The notes beneath the pieces were generated by a model. That model did no database searches and was not told the origin of the DNA. It was given only the letters and a program-made list of their open reading frames with translations. DNA of 64,000 nt from NCBI GenBank assembly GCA_015689685.1, contig WVSL01000011.1:1-64000 (forward strand), given 5' to 3'. A program made the position numbers and the translations under genes. The stretch is from Rhodobacterales bacterium HKCCE2091 (lineage in GTDB: Bacteria; Pseudomonadota; Alphaproteobacteria; Rhodobacterales; Rhodobacteraceae). Positions 25,583 to 35,070 of the stretch are shown piece by piece (the stretch's first letter is position 1; every line of letters begins with the position of its first letter).

Positions 25583-27292
25583 TCAGGTCCGGATGCCGGC
25601 GAAGCGCTGCTGCCACTCCTCGCGCTCCTCGTCCGCGATCTTGCGGAACAGGACATCCGGCACCGTGAAGGCATGGCCCGCCGGCAGGGCCGTCAGCGCG
25701 GCCTCGGCGCTCTCGGGCCAGGCGGGTTCGGTGCCCATCGCCGCGTGCATCGCGGCGGCGGCGTCGGGGATGAAGGGCGCGGACAGGGTGGCGTAGAACG
25801 GGATCAGGTTCAGCGCGGTGCGGGTGATCGCGGCGGCGCGTGCCTCGTCGGTCTTGAAGGCCGACCACGGCGCCGCGGATTGCAGGTACTCGTTGCCGAG
25901 CACCCAGAGCGCGCGCAGTTCGGCGGCGGCCTTGCGCACCTCGATCGCCTCCATCGCGGCCTCGTAGGCGGTCAGGCGGGTCTGCAGCGCCCGCGTCAGC
26001 GCAGCTTCGGCCTCGCCGGGCTCGCCGCCCTCCGGCACCACCTCTCCGAACTTCGACCGGCAGAACTTGGTGATCCGGCTGACGAAGTTTCCGAGCACGT
26101 CGGCGAGGTCCTTGTTGACGTCCTGCTGGAACGCTTCCCATGTGAACTCGCTGTCCGAGGTCTCGGGCGCGCGGCTGAGCAGCCACCAGCGCCAGTAGTC
26201 CGGTGGCAGGATCTCCAGCGCCTGGTCCATGAACACACCCCGGCCCTGCGAGGTCGAGAACTGGCCGCCGTCGTAGTTCAGGTAGTTGAACGACTTGATG
26301 TAGTCAACGAGCTTCCACGGCTCGCCAGACCCGAGGATCGTGGCGGGAAAACTGAGGGTGTGGAAGGGCACGTTGTCCTTGCCCATGAATTGCACATAGC
26401 GAACATCGTCGGCACCCTTGTCCGTGCGCCACCAGCGCTCCCAGTCGTCGCCCTTGCCGGAATCCATCCATTCCACGGCGCAGGCGATGTATTCGATCGG
26501 CGCGTCGAACCAGACGTAGAAGACCTTGCCCTCCATGCCCGGCCAGGGCTCCTCGCCCTTCATCACGGGCACGCCCCAGTCGAGATCGCGGGTGATGCCG
26601 CGGTCCTGCAAGCCGTCGCCGTCGTTCAGCCACTTCTTCGCGATGGACGTCGTCAGGATCGGCCAGTCGGTCTTGCTGTCGATCCACTCCGACAACTGCC
26701 CGCGCATCGCCGACTGCTTGAGGTAGAGATGTTTCGTCTCCCGCACCTCCAGGTCGGTCGAGCCAGAAATCGCGCTGCGCGGGTTGATGAGGTCGGTGGG
26801 GTCGAGCTGCTTGGTGCAGTTCTCACACTGGTCGCCGCGGGCGCGGTCGTAGCCACAGTTTGGGCACGTGCCCTCGATGTAGCGGTCGGGCAGAAAACGG
26901 CCGTCGGCGTTGGAGTAGACCTGTTTCTCTGTCACTTCCTCGATCAGGCCCGCATCGGCCAGCCGCCCCGCGAAGTGCTGCGTCAGCTTGCGGTTCTGGG
27001 GGGAGGAGGAGCGCCCGAAATGGTCGAAGGACAGGCGGAAGCCCTTCCCGAGCCGGTCCTGCACCTCCCACATCTCGGCACAGTATTCCGCGACCAGCTT
27101 GCCGGCTTTGGCGGCGGCGAGCTCGGCGGGGGTGCCGTGTTCGTCGGTGGCGCAGAGGAACAGGACCTCGTGGCCGCGCGCGCGCATGTACCGGGCGTGG
27201 AGGTCAGCGGGAAGCTGGCTGCCGACGAGGTTGCCGAGATGCTTGATCCCGTTGATGTAGGGGATCGCCGAGGTGATGAGGATGCGCGCCAT
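25583..27292 (-). CDS. metG: Methionyl-tRNA synthetase
   Basis: Class I aminoacyl-tRNA synthetase charging tRNA-Met, 569 residues. The HIGH-like motif is HLGN in [15 protein letters not shown] zinc knuckle is formed by [19 protein letters not shown]. The position of the KMSKS loop reads QFSTSQGRG, so the usual Lys residues are absent. The anticodon-binding helical domain follows, with WWLLSRAPE at its start, and there is no C-terminal tRNA-binding EMAP domain. The ATG at 27292 has AAGGGC at a good distance and gives the normal N terminus [15 protein letters not shown]; the frame is open further upstream but that stretch is not conserved-looking. Confidence 0.95.
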   Translation of the reverse strand: MARILITSAIPYINGIKHLGNLVGSQLPADLHARYMRARGHEVLFLCATDEHGTPAELAAAKAGKLVAEYCAEMWEVQDRLGKGFRLSFDHFGRSSSPQNRKLTQHFAGRLADAGLIEEVTEKQVYSNADGRFLPDRYIEGTCPNCGYDRARGDQCENCTKQLDPTDLINPRSAISGSTDLEVRETKHLYLKQSAMRGQLSEWIDSKTDWPILTTSIAKKWLNDGDGLQDRGITRDLDWGVPVMKGEEPWPGMEGKVFYVWFDAPIEYIACAVEWMDSGKGDDWERWWRTDKGADDVRYVQFMGKDNVPFHTLSFPATILGSGEPWKLVDYIKSFNYLNYDGGQFSTSQGRGVFMDQALEILPPDYWRWWLLSRAPETSDSEFTWEAFQQDVNKDLADVLGNFVSRITKFCRSKFGEVVPEGGEPGEAEAALTRALQTRLTAYEAAMEAIEVRKAAAELRALWVLGNEYLQSAAPWSAFKTDEARAAAITRTALNLIPFYATLSAPFIPDAAAAMHAAMGTEPAWPESAEAALTALPAGHAFTVPDVLFRKIADEEREEWQQRFAGIRT

Positions 27293-27387
27293 CTGTTCGC
27301 CCTTGGGTAGGTTCGGTCCCGAATAGCGCCGGACGGGGCCGGTGGCCAGAGGGACCGGCGGGTGCGATGCCGCCGGTCCCCCGGTGT

Positions 27388-28134
27388 TCACTGGGCGGTG
27401 TAGCCGCCGTCGACGAGGTGGTAGGAGCCGGTGATGAAGCTCGCCTCCTCGCTCAGGAGGAACAGCACGAGCGCGGCGACCTCCTCGGGGTTGCCCATCC
27501 GCTTCAGGGCATGCATCCCGGCCAGCGCATCCTGTGTCGCCTGGTCGAGGTTCTCGTCGAGAAGCGGGGTGTGGATGAAGCCCGGTCCGACCGAGTTGAC
27601 CCGGACGCCGTCCTCTGCGTGTTCCAGCGCGGCCGACTTGGTCAGGCCGACGACCCCGTGCTTGGCCGCGACATAGGCCGCGGAGTTCGCGATACCGACC
27701 GAGCCGAGGATGGAGGCGATGTTGACCACCGCGCCGCCGCCCGAGGCGATGATCTCGGGGATCGCGTAGCGCATGCCGTAGAAGACGCCGTTGAGGTTGA
27801 TGTCGATCACCTTGCGCCAGCCGTCGACCGGGTAGTCGCCCGTCTTGGCGCTCGGGCCGCCGATCCCTGCGTTGTTGACGATGCCGTAGAGGCTGCCGGT
27901 CTCGGACCTCGCGAAGGCGACCATGCGCTCCACGTCCGCGGCGTCGGCGACATCGGCCGCGACGGCCAGTGCGCCGTTGCCGAAGTCGGATGCCGCCTTG
28001 GCGGCGTCGTCCTGTTTCAGGTCCGCCGCGACGACCCTCGCCCCGGCCTCCGCCAGCGCCTTGCCGATGGCGTAGCCGATGCCTGATGCGGCCCCGGTGA
28101 CGATGATCGTCTTTCCGTCGAATGAACTGGCCAT
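27388..28134 (-). CDS. Short-chain dehydrogenase/reductase
   Basis: NAD(P)-dependent SDR of 248 residues. Cofactor motif TGAASGIG at about 12-19, NNAG at about 87-90, catalytic Ser in [10 protein letters not shown], and YVAAK carrying the Tyr and Lys. The Asp in VVAADLKQ suggests NAD preference. The substrate is unknown; similarity to generic 3-oxoacyl reductases and alcohol-type SDRs gives no precise answer. The ATG at 28134 has AAGGAG at ideal spacing. It sits between the MFS gene and metG on the same strand. Confidence 0.88.
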   Translation of the reverse strand: MASSFDGKTIIVTGAASGIGYAIGKALAEAGARVVAADLKQDDAAKAASDFGNGALAVAADVADAADVERMVAFARSETGSLYGIVNNAGIGGPSAKTGDYPVDGWRKVIDINLNGVFYGMRYAIPEIIASGGGAVVNIASILGSVGIANSAAYVAAKHGVVGLTKSAALEHAEDGVRVNSVGPGFIHTPLLDENLDQATQDALAGMHALKRMGNPEEVAALVLFLLSEEASFITGSYHLVDGGYTAQ

Positions 28135-28221
28135 GTCGGTCTCCTTTTCCTTCCGTTGTTCCATCGATCTAGGGTCGATCCGGCGGCGGAGGAGGAGCAG
28201 GGGTGCAGATCGGCTGTGCGT

Positions 28222-29436
28222 TCAGCGCCCGCGGCGAAACAGCCGACCGACCTGGAAGCTCGTGCGCGGGATCCAGACGTAGGGGCTTTTGATGCCGGAG
28301 CTGCCGCGCCGGCGCATCCGGTAGAGCCCGAAGACGATGAGCGCGACGTGGCCGACCGCGATGAAGACGAAGAGCGCGGGCGGGCCGAAGGCCTCGATGA
28401 GCTGCGAGGTCAGCAGCGGCGAGACGATGGCCCCGAGGGCGTAGAAGAACAGGAGCGCGGCGGACAGCTCGACCCGCTGGTCGTCCTCCGCCCAGTCATG
28501 CGCGTGGGCGGCCGAGATCGAGTAGACCGGGAAGGTCACGCCGCCGAAAAGCAGGGCCGAGACGAAGACGGCGCCGGTGCCGAACGGGGCCAGAAGCACC
28601 GTCAGCACAGCCGCCAGCGTGGCGCCGACCGAGATCCAGATCAGCACCCACCTGCGGTCGTGGCGGTCGGCGAGCCAGCCGACGGGCCACTGCGTCAGCG
28701 CGCCGCCGAGAACCCAGGCGGCGAGGAAGAAGCCGATCTGCCCCGGCCTGAGCCCGACCTCGGCGCCGTAGAGCGGGCCGACCATCCGGAACGCCGCGGT
28801 CGAGAGGCCGGACACCACGACCCCGCCGACGGCGAGCGGGGATATCGTCCAGGCCAGCATCGGCCGCAGGCGCGGGGTGCCGAGCGCGGGGGGCGGCGCG
28901 AGGCGCGACAGGGTGAGCGGCAGCACGGCGAGGCAACAGAGCAGCGCGAGCAGGTTGTAGGAGACGTAGGCGGCCGGGACGAGGAAGCCGATCATCAGCT
29001 GCGCGACCAGCGAGGCGAAGGTGTCGACCATCCGGTAGGTGCCCATCGCGCGGCCCCGCGCCTCGTTCGTGACCTTGGCCTGGAGCCAGGCCTCGATCAC
29101 CGTGTAGGCCCCGGCGATGCAGAGCCCCGACGCGACCCGCATCAGTGCCCAGGCCTCGGGCGCATCGGTCAGGGTATGGGCGATGAGGCCGATCGCGCCG
29201 AGCGCCGTGAAGGCCGCGAAGGCGCGGGAATGTCCGACCCCGCCCATCAGCCGCGGCGCCCACCAGCAGCCGAGGAAGAAGCCGAAGAAGTGCGCCGAGC
29301 CGAGCAGGCCGATCTCGGCGTTGGTGAAGCCGAGCTCGTTGCCCGACAGCACGTCGAGCGGACCGACCCCGCCCGAGGACAGTTGCAGCAGGATGACCGA
29401 GAGGAACAGGGCGGCGAAGGACAGGACGAGGCGCAT
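28222..29436 (-). CDS. MFS transporter, YcaD-like
   Basis: Major facilitator of 404 residues with twelve hydrophobic segments. The cytosolic loop after helix 2 has a weak family motif, and the GWLADRHDRRWVL loop between helices 8 and 9 is the conserved MFS signature. A basic C-terminal tail (RTSFQVGRLFRRGR) ends the protein. The family includes YcaD-type carriers of unclear substrate. The SDR gene follows on the same strand after 87 bases. An interspersed repeat copy lies upstream. Confidence 0.88.
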   Translation of the reverse strand: MRLVLSFAALFLSVILLQLSSGGVGPLDVLSGNELGFTNAEIGLLGSAHFFGFFLGCWWAPRLMGGVGHSRAFAAFTALGAIGLIAHTLTDAPEAWALMRVASGLCIAGAYTVIEAWLQAKVTNEARGRAMGTYRMVDTFASLVAQLMIGFLVPAAYVSYNLLALLCCLAVLPLTLSRLAPPPALGTPRLRPMLAWTISPLAVGGVVVSGLSTAAFRMVGPLYGAEVGLRPGQIGFFLAAWVLGGALTQWPVGWLADRHDRRWVLIWISVGATLAAVLTVLLAPFGTGAVFVSALLFGGVTFPVYSISAAHAHDWAEDDQRVELSAALLFFYALGAIVSPLLTSQLIEAFGPPALFVFIAVGHVALIVFGLYRMRRRGSSGIKSPYVWIPRTSFQVGRLFRRGR

Positions 29437-29610
29437 GTGCCCGGACTAGTCGCCGCCGCCGCCGGTGGCATGCCCGTTTCCGACGCGGGCGGGGTCGGTT
29501 CCCGCCGGGCCGGGTGCGCGCCTCCTCGCTCCCCCGCCCGGGGGGCTCGTCGGCGCGGGCGATCCGGGACCGGATCGCCGGAGGGGGCGCTGCCCCCTCG
29601 CCTTCGGCTC

Positions 29611-29640
29611 ACCCCCGGGAATATTTCGGGGATGAAGAAG
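29611..29640 (+). repeat. Interspersed intergenic repeat, copy B
   Basis: Reads CCCCCGGGAATATTTCGGGG followed by ATGAAGAAG, preceded by a GC-rich inverted stretch (GGGGGCGCTGCCCCC at about 29583-29597). The AATATTT box and GATGAAG tail match copies C and D in reverse orientation. Located just after the stop of the FAD-linked dehydrogenase. Confidence 0.55.
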
Positions 29641-29646
29641 CGGGGG

Positions 29647-31044
29647 TCAGGACCTGAGCACCGCGCCGGGGTTCAGGATGTTGGCGGGATCGAGTGCCGA
29701 CTTGATCGCGCGCATGGCGGCGAGCTTGGCCGGATCGCCGTAGCGTTCGAGATCGGCGACCTTGAGCCGCCCGATCCCGTGTTCCGCCGAGACCGAGCCG
29801 CCGAGGCTGTCGACGAGGTCGTGAACCGCGCGCTTGATCGGGCCGCGGGCGTCCTCGTGGTCGGCAGGGCGCCGGCCGGGCCGGGGGAAGACGTTGTAAT
29901 GCAGGTTACCATCGCCCATGTGGCCGAAGCAGTTGATCCGGAAATCGCCGACCGCCGCGATCTCGGCCGGGGCGCGGGCGATGAACTCCGGCAGGGCCGC
30001 GACCGGAACCGAGATGTCGTGGGAGGAGACCGACCCGATCTTGCGGTTGGCTTCGGGGATGCGTTCGCGCAGCGCCCAGAAGTCCGCGCGCTGGCCGACC
30101 GATTGCGAGATCACGCCGTCGGTCACGAGGCCGGCCTTCCACGCCTCGGCGAACAGGCCCTCGAGCGCGTCTGCGGCGTCGCGTCCGCCGGAGACGCCGA
30201 GATCCACGAGGCAGATCCAGTCCGGCCGGTCGGAGAACGGGTCGCGGTAGGCGGTTCCGGTCTCGTCCATGAAGTCGAGCCCGGCCCGGCCGATGAGTTC
30301 GAAGGCCGACAGCCCCTCGCCGACGCGGGCCTGCGCGAGCCGCAGGAGTTTCAGCGCGTCCTCCGGGTCGGCGACCGCCATGAAGGCCGCGGCCTCGCTT
30401 TCGGGCTTCGGGAACAGACGCAGCACGGCCCCGGTGATGATGCCGAGCGTGCCTTCGGACCCGATCAGCAGGTGGCGCAGGTCGTAGCCGGTATTGTCCT
30501 TCCTGAGCCCCTTCAGCCCGTGCAGGATCGTGCCGTCCGCCATCACCGCCTCCACCCCCAGGCAGAGATCGCGGGCATTGCCGTAGCGGATCACGTTGAC
30601 GCCGCCGGCGTTCGTCGCGAGCAGCCCGCCGATACGGGCCGAGCCTTGGCTGGCGAGCGTGAGCGGGAAGATCAGGCCGTGTCCGGCGGCAGCGGCGTGG
30701 ATGTCCTCGAGGATCGCTCCGGCGGCGACCGTCATCGTGTGGCCGTCGGGGTCGACCTTCATCACGCCGGTCATCCGCTCGACCGACAGCAGGACCGGGG
30801 CGGGATCGAGGGCGGCGATTTGTCCGCCGACGAGGCCGGTGCCACCGGCATAGGGCACGATCGGCACGCCGGCCCCGGCGCAGGCGGTGACGATCAGCGC
30901 GGTTTCCTCCGCTGTCGCGGGCGCGAGCACCGCGCGGGCCGAGCCGTGCCAGCGGCCGCGCGGTTCCTCCAGGTAGCGCGGCGCCACCTCCCGGAAGGCG
31001 GCATCAGGCAGGCGCCCGCGCAGGTTGTCGGGGATATCCGCCAT
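29647..31044 (-). CDS. FAD-linked oxidoreductase, D-2-hydroxyacid dehydrogenase type
   Basis: Flavoprotein of 465 residues of the GlcD/D-lactate dehydrogenase (cytochrome) and D-2-hydroxyglutarate dehydrogenase family. The FAD-binding domain (about 40-215) has VPYAGGTGLVGGQ and TNAGGVNVIRYGN. The C-terminal catalytic domain has the metal/substrate HMGDGNLHYN motif (about 380-390) and SAEHGIGRLK. It oxidises a D-2-hydroxy acid; D-lactate, glycolate or 2-hydroxyglutarate are the usual substrates and cannot be told apart here. It follows the acetyltransferase gene after four bases, at the end of the cytochrome oxidase/thrC run. Confidence 0.9.
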   Translation of the reverse strand: MADIPDNLRGRLPDAAFREVAPRYLEEPRGRWHGSARAVLAPATAEETALIVTACAGAGVPIVPYAGGTGLVGGQIAALDPAPVLLSVERMTGVMKVDPDGHTMTVAAGAILEDIHAAAAGHGLIFPLTLASQGSARIGGLLATNAGGVNVIRYGNARDLCLGVEAVMADGTILHGLKGLRKDNTGYDLRHLLIGSEGTLGIITGAVLRLFPKPESEAAAFMAVADPEDALKLLRLAQARVGEGLSAFELIGRAGLDFMDETGTAYRDPFSDRPDWICLVDLGVSGGRDAADALEGLFAEAWKAGLVTDGVISQSVGQRADFWALRERIPEANRKIGSVSSHDISVPVAALPEFIARAPAEIAAVGDFRINCFGHMGDGNLHYNVFPRPGRRPADHEDARGPIKRAVHDLVDSLGGSVSAEHGIGRLKVADLERYGDPAKLAAMRAIKSALDPANILNPGAVLRS

Positions 31045-31048
31045 CGCC

Positions 31049-31633
31049 CTACCCCGCGTCGGTCCGGCCACGGCGGTCGCCGCGGAGGTTCGCGTAGAGC
31101 ACGTGGTTGCGCCAGCGCCCGTTGATCTGGAGATAGCTCTGCGCCACGCCCTCGTACTTGAAGCCGGCCTTTTCCAGCACCCCGCGGGACGCCGCGTTTT
31201 CCGGCAGGCAGGCGGCCTCGATCCGGCTGAGGTCGAGCGTGGTGAAGGCGTGGTGGACGATGGCGAGGATGGCCTCGCGCATGTAGCCCTGCCGGGCATG
31301 GGGCGCGCCGATCCAGTAGCCGAGGGTGCCGGATTGCGCCGGGCCCCGGCGGATGTTGTCGAGCGTGATCGCCCCGACGAGCACGCCGCCGTCGCGCCGG
31401 ATCATGAACAGCGGCATCGCCGAGCCCTGATTCACCGCGCGCTGCGCCCAGTAGACGCGGTTGGTGAAGCTCTTGCGGGTCAGGTGGTCGCTGGCCCAGG
31501 TCGGCTCCCACGGTTTCAGGAAGTCCGCGGAGGTCTGCCGGAGCGCGGTCCAGCTTCGGAAGTCGCCATGCGCCGGGAGCCGCAGCGTCATGCGCTCGGT
31601 CTCGATCCGGGCTCTGCGGGCGCGGGCGAGCAT
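31049..31633 (-). CDS. GNAT acetyltransferase, RimJ/RimL type
   Basis: Protein of 194 residues related to ribosomal-protein N-terminal acetyltransferases. It starts with ETERMTLRLPAHGDF and has LGYWIGAPHARQGYMREA (acetyl-CoA loop, about 115-132) and LPENAASRGVLEKAGF near the end. The ATG at 31633 shares its A with the stop of the M16 peptidase gene (TGATG). This gene after the M16 peptidase and thrC is a common Rhodobacteraceae order. Confidence 0.9.
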   Translation of the reverse strand: MLARARRARIETERMTLRLPAHGDFRSWTALRQTSADFLKPWEPTWASDHLTRKSFTNRVYWAQRAVNQGSAMPLFMIRRDGGVLVGAITLDNIRRGPAQSGTLGYWIGAPHARQGYMREAILAIVHHAFTTLDLSRIEAACLPENAASRGVLEKAGFKYEGVAQSYLQINGRWRNHVLYANLRGDRRGRTDAG

Positions 31634-32898
31634 CAGGCGGCCAGACGCTCCGCCAGGCTGTCGAGCGACGGGGCGTGGCCGACCGGGCCGTAAAGCGCCA
31701 TAGCGGCGCGCCCCGCCCCCGCGAGGCTCTCGGCGAAGGCATGAAGCCGGTTCAGCGTAACCGCGTCGATCTTCGCCACCGTTTCCTCCAGCGGCGGGAC
31801 GCGGTTCCATATCCCGACCAGCCGCGCCAGCCGTTCCGCCCGCGCCGACGGGCTTTCGAGGCCCATCAGCATGCCCGCCTTCATCTGCGCGCGCGCCCGG
31901 TCGAGTTCGGCCTGTGTGAGCCCGCCGACGGACCGGCGGATCTCGTCCACCGTCAGTTCGGCCAGTTCGGCCAGGTCCTCGGCCCCGGTGCCCGCGTAGA
32001 TCGTCAGCATCCCGGTGTCATCGTAACTGCCGACCTGCGCGAAGATCGAGTAGCACAGCCCGCGCCGTTCGCGGATTTCCTGGAACAGCCGGGAGGACAT
32101 GCCGCCGCCGAGCGCGGTGGCGAAGATCTGGGCGGCGTAGACATCGTCGTGGCGGTAGCCGGGCGCCTCGAGCGCCAGGGTGAAATGCGCCTGTTCGAGC
32201 TTCTTGACCTCGCGCCGTTCGCCGCCGGCGAAGCGGCCGGGTTCGGCGTCGATCACCGGCTGAGGCGCCAGGTGGCCGAGTGCATTCTCGGCGAGGCGCA
32301 CGATCTCATCGTGGTCGACCGCGCCGGCGGCCGAGAGGATCAATTGTCCGGGCCCGTAATGGGTGCGGATGAAACCGTCGAAATCGCCCCGTCCGAAACT
32401 GCGCACGCGGTCGGCAGGGCCGAGGATGGTGCGGCCGAGGGGCTGGCCGGGATAGGCGACCTCCTGCAGCCAGTCGAAGATGATGTCGTCGGGCGTGTCG
32501 GCGGCCTGTCCGATCTCCTGCAGGATCACGCCGCGTTCGACCTCGATCTCGCGCGGGTCGAACACGGGGTTCAGCACGATGTCGGTGATGAGGTCGAGCG
32601 CCAGCGGCACGTCGTCCTTCAGCACGCGGGCGTAGTAGGCAGTCGCCTCGCGCGAGGTGTAGGCGTTGATGTAGCCGCCCACGTCCTCGATCTCTTCTGC
32701 GATCTGCTGCGCGTTGCGGCGGGCGGTGCCCTTGAAGGCCATGTGTTCGAGGAAGTGGGCGATGCCGTTCTCCTCGGCCCGCTCGTGCCGGCCGCCGGCG
32801 TTGACCCAGAGCCCGAGCGCCGCCGATTGCAGGCCCGGCATGTGCTCCGTCACGATCCGGAGCCCGTTCGACAGGGTGTGGATCTGCACGCTGCTCAT
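31633..32898 (-). CDS. M16 family zinc metallopeptidase
   Basis: Insulinase-like peptidase of 421 residues, similar to the mitochondrial processing peptidase beta family. The inverted zinc motif is HFLEH (HxxEH) in GIAHFLEHMAFKGT, with the third ligand Glu in VILQEIGQAADTPDD about 75 residues later. The C-terminal non-catalytic half has GGGMSSRLFQEIRERRGLCYS. It probably degrades peptides in the cytoplasm or periphery; no signal peptide is seen. The start overlaps the thrC stop (ATGA). Confidence 0.93.
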   Translation of the reverse strand: MSSVQIHTLSNGLRIVTEHMPGLQSAALGLWVNAGGRHERAEENGIAHFLEHMAFKGTARRNAQQIAEEIEDVGGYINAYTSREATAYYARVLKDDVPLALDLITDIVLNPVFDPREIEVERGVILQEIGQAADTPDDIIFDWLQEVAYPGQPLGRTILGPADRVRSFGRGDFDGFIRTHYGPGQLILSAAGAVDHDEIVRLAENALGHLAPQPVIDAEPGRFAGGERREVKKLEQAHFTLALEAPGYRHDDVYAAQIFATALGGGMSSRLFQEIRERRGLCYSIFAQVGSYDDTGMLTIYAGTGAEDLAELAELTVDEIRRSVGGLTQAELDRARAQMKAGMLMGLESPSARAERLARLVGIWNRVPPLEETVAKIDAVTLNRLHAFAESLAGAGRAAMALYGPVGHAPSLDSLAERLAA

Positions 32899-34280
32899 GC
32901 CATCACCTGGCCCGCGATGACCTCTTCCAGCGCCTTCAGGTCGTTCTCGACCCGCGTGATCCGTTCCGGACGGTCGAAGAGGTCGGCCATGCGTTCGGGC
33001 AGCGCGGGGCGGATGCCGGTCGCGGCCTCGACCGCGTCGGGGAACTTCGCCGGATGCGCGGTGGCGAGCGTGACCATCGGCGTCGCGCCGAGGTGGTCCT
33101 GCGCCACGTGGACGCCGACCGCCGAATGCGGACAGAGCAACTCTCCGAACTCGGCGTTGGCCCGCGCGATCATGGCCGAGGTCTCCTCCTCCGACGCGCG
33201 GCCCGAGGCGTAGATCTCTCGCAGGCGGCCGAGCGCACCCTGGCTGACGCCGAACCCGCCCGCCTTCAATTCGGACATGAGCTGCGCCACGGCGTTGCCG
33301 TCGCGGTCGTAGGCATCGAACAGGGCGCGTTCGAAGTTGGACGACACCTCGATATCCATCGACGGGCTGATCGACGGCTTCACGCCGGCGGGTGTGTAGG
33401 CCCCCGAGCGGAAGGTGCGGTCGAGGATGTCGTTCTGGTTGGTGGCGACCACGAGCCGCTCGATCGGCAGGCCCATGCGGCGGGCGATGTAGCCCGCGAA
33501 GACGTCGCCGAAATTGCCCGTGGGCACGGTGAAGCTGACCGCGCGATGCGGCGCGCCGAGCGATACCGCGGCGGTGAAGTAGTAGACGACCTGCGCCAGC
33601 ACCCGCGCCCAGTTGATCGAGTTCACGCCCGCGAGCCGCACGCCGTCGCGGAACTCGAAATCGTTGAACATGTCTTTCAGCCGCGCCTGGCAATCGTCGA
33701 AGGTGCCGGTGACGGCGAGGGCATGGGCGTTGTCCTCGGACACCGTAGTCATCTGCCGCCGCTGCACCTCGGACACCCGGCCGTGGGGGTAGAGGATGAA
33801 GACCTGCGCGGCATCGAGACCCCGGAACGCCTCCATCGCCGCAGACCCGGTATCGCCGCTGGTCGCGCCCACGATGGTCACGCGCTCGCCCCGCCGGGTC
33901 AGTACGGCCTCGAACATCTGGCCGATGAGCTGCATGGCGAAGTCCTTGAACGCCAGCGTCGGCCCGTGGAACAGTTCCAGCAGGAAGTGGTTCGGCTGCA
34001 ACTGCACCAGCGGCGCGCGGGCGGCATGGCCGAAGCCCGCGTAGGCGCGCTGGATCAGGTCGCCGAATTCCGCGTCGGTGAAGGTGTCGCCCGTGAAGGG
34101 CCGCATCACGCGGAATGCGACCTCCTCGTAGGGCAGGCCGGCCAGGGCGGCGATGTCACCCGCCGGCATAACGGGGATCTCGGCGGGGACGTAGAGCCCG
34201 CCATCACGGGCGAGGCCCGTCAGCATGGCGTCTTCGAATGTCAGCTCGGGCGCGGCGCCGCGGGTCGAGACATAGCGCAT
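32895..34280 (-). CDS. thrC: Threonine synthase
   Basis: PLP enzyme converting O-phospho-L-homoserine to threonine, 461 residues, the longer (type 2) form. N-terminal MRYVSTRG is typical, and the PLP Lys lies in GPTLAFKDFAMQ. VGATSGDTGSAAMEAFRG holds the phosphate-binding loop, and SINWARVLAQVVYYF is also conserved. The ATG at 34280 starts eight bases after the Surf1 stop; a GTG nine codons upstream inside surf1 is possible but unlikely. Threonine made here is also the substrate of the tdh/kbl pathway elsewhere in the window. Confidence 0.95.
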   Translation of the reverse strand: MRYVSTRGAAPELTFEDAMLTGLARDGGLYVPAEIPVMPAGDIAALAGLPYEEVAFRVMRPFTGDTFTDAEFGDLIQRAYAGFGHAARAPLVQLQPNHFLLELFHGPTLAFKDFAMQLIGQMFEAVLTRRGERVTIVGATSGDTGSAAMEAFRGLDAAQVFILYPHGRVSEVQRRQMTTVSEDNAHALAVTGTFDDCQARLKDMFNDFEFRDGVRLAGVNSINWARVLAQVVYYFTAAVSLGAPHRAVSFTVPTGNFGDVFAGYIARRMGLPIERLVVATNQNDILDRTFRSGAYTPAGVKPSISPSMDIEVSSNFERALFDAYDRDGNAVAQLMSELKAGGFGVSQGALGRLREIYASGRASEEETSAMIARANAEFGELLCPHSAVGVHVAQDHLGATPMVTLATAHPAKFPDAVEAATGIRPALPERMADLFDRPERITRVENDLKALEEVIAGQVMA

Positions 34281-34287
34281 CGGAAAG

Positions 34288-34959
34288 TCAGGCCTCGTTT
34301 GGTCCACGGGTGATACGCCAGACCAGGTAGAGTGTCATCCCCATCCATAAGACTGCCAGCGAAAACCACGTGATGGCGTATTGAAGGTGGTCGTTCGGGA
34401 TGCCCTCGGTCCCGATCGGCAGGGGCCGCGGCCCGTAGCCGGGCTCGATCTCGCGGGCGACGATGAGGACCGGTTCGGTGCCGAGCGCATCGGCCATCGA
34501 GGTCACGTCGCGGGCGAACCAGATCAGGCGCATCAGGTCGGGGTCCGGGGTCGATCCGCTGAGTTCGTCCGGCCAGTGCAGGTTCCCGGTGACGCGGGCC
34601 GGACCGCCGCCCGGCACGTGATCCTCGACCGGGATGAAGCCGCGGTCGATCATCACCCGCCGCCCGCCGGTCTCGAACGGGGAGATGATCCGGTAGCCCG
34701 CCCCCTCGCCCCGAAGCGAGACCAGGACGCGGATGTTTTCGTCGCCGATCTCGCCCTCGGCGGTGACGGGCAGGTAGCGGTCGGCCTCCGGGTCGGGCGT
34801 GTCGGGCAGCGCCACGGGTTCGGCCGCGATCCGCGCCTCGATATCGGCCAGGACCCCCTGCTTCCACTCCAGACGCTGCACCTGCCAGACGCCGAGCGCG
34901 ACCAGCACCGCGACACCGCCGAAGCCGAACAGGATCGGCCCGATCAAGCGTTTCAACAT
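34288..34959 (-). CDS. surf1: Surf1 cytochrome oxidase assembly protein
   Basis: Inner-membrane protein of 223 residues with two membrane helices, one near the N terminus (about 5-25) and one at the C terminus (about 195-215), enclosing a periplasmic domain. Signature segments are LGVWQVQRLEWKQ and the end DHLQYAITWFSLA. Surf1 helps insert heme a into cytochrome c oxidase subunit I. It follows ctaE after a hairpin terminator and continues into thrC. Confidence 0.93.
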   Translation of the reverse strand: MLKRLIGPILFGFGGVAVLVALGVWQVQRLEWKQGVLADIEARIAAEPVALPDTPDPEADRYLPVTAEGEIGDENIRVLVSLRGEGAGYRIISPFETGGRRVMIDRGFIPVEDHVPGGGPARVTGNLHWPDELSGSTPDPDLMRLIWFARDVTSMADALGTEPVLIVAREIEPGYGPRPLPIGTEGIPNDHLQYAITWFSLAVLWMGMTLYLVWRITRGPNEA

Positions 34960-34979
34960 CGCAAGGCTCCCAAGTGCGA

Positions 34980-35003
34980 AAGGGCCCGCTGACGCAGGCC
35001 CTT
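34980..35003 (-). terminator. Terminator-like hairpin after cytochrome oxidase subunit III
   Basis: Perfect seven-pair stem AAGGGCC/GGCCCTT with a ten-base loop, followed on the minus strand by TTTC. It lies 68 bases after the ctaE stop and 21 bases before the surf1 start, so it probably reduces readthrough from the oxidase genes into surf1-thrC. Confidence 0.6.
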
Positions 35004-35070
35004 CTTCATCCTTCGATCCGGTCCGGCGGGCGTCGCGATCCCGCGGGGGACCGCCCACGTCCGCCCGTCG

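Noticed and set aside
28156-31125. Very long plus-strand open frame of nearly 1000 codons
   Set aside because: It is antisense to the MFS and FAD-dehydrogenase genes, is low-complexity Arg/Asp/Gly-rich and has no domain; such frames arise from GC-rich codon bias.
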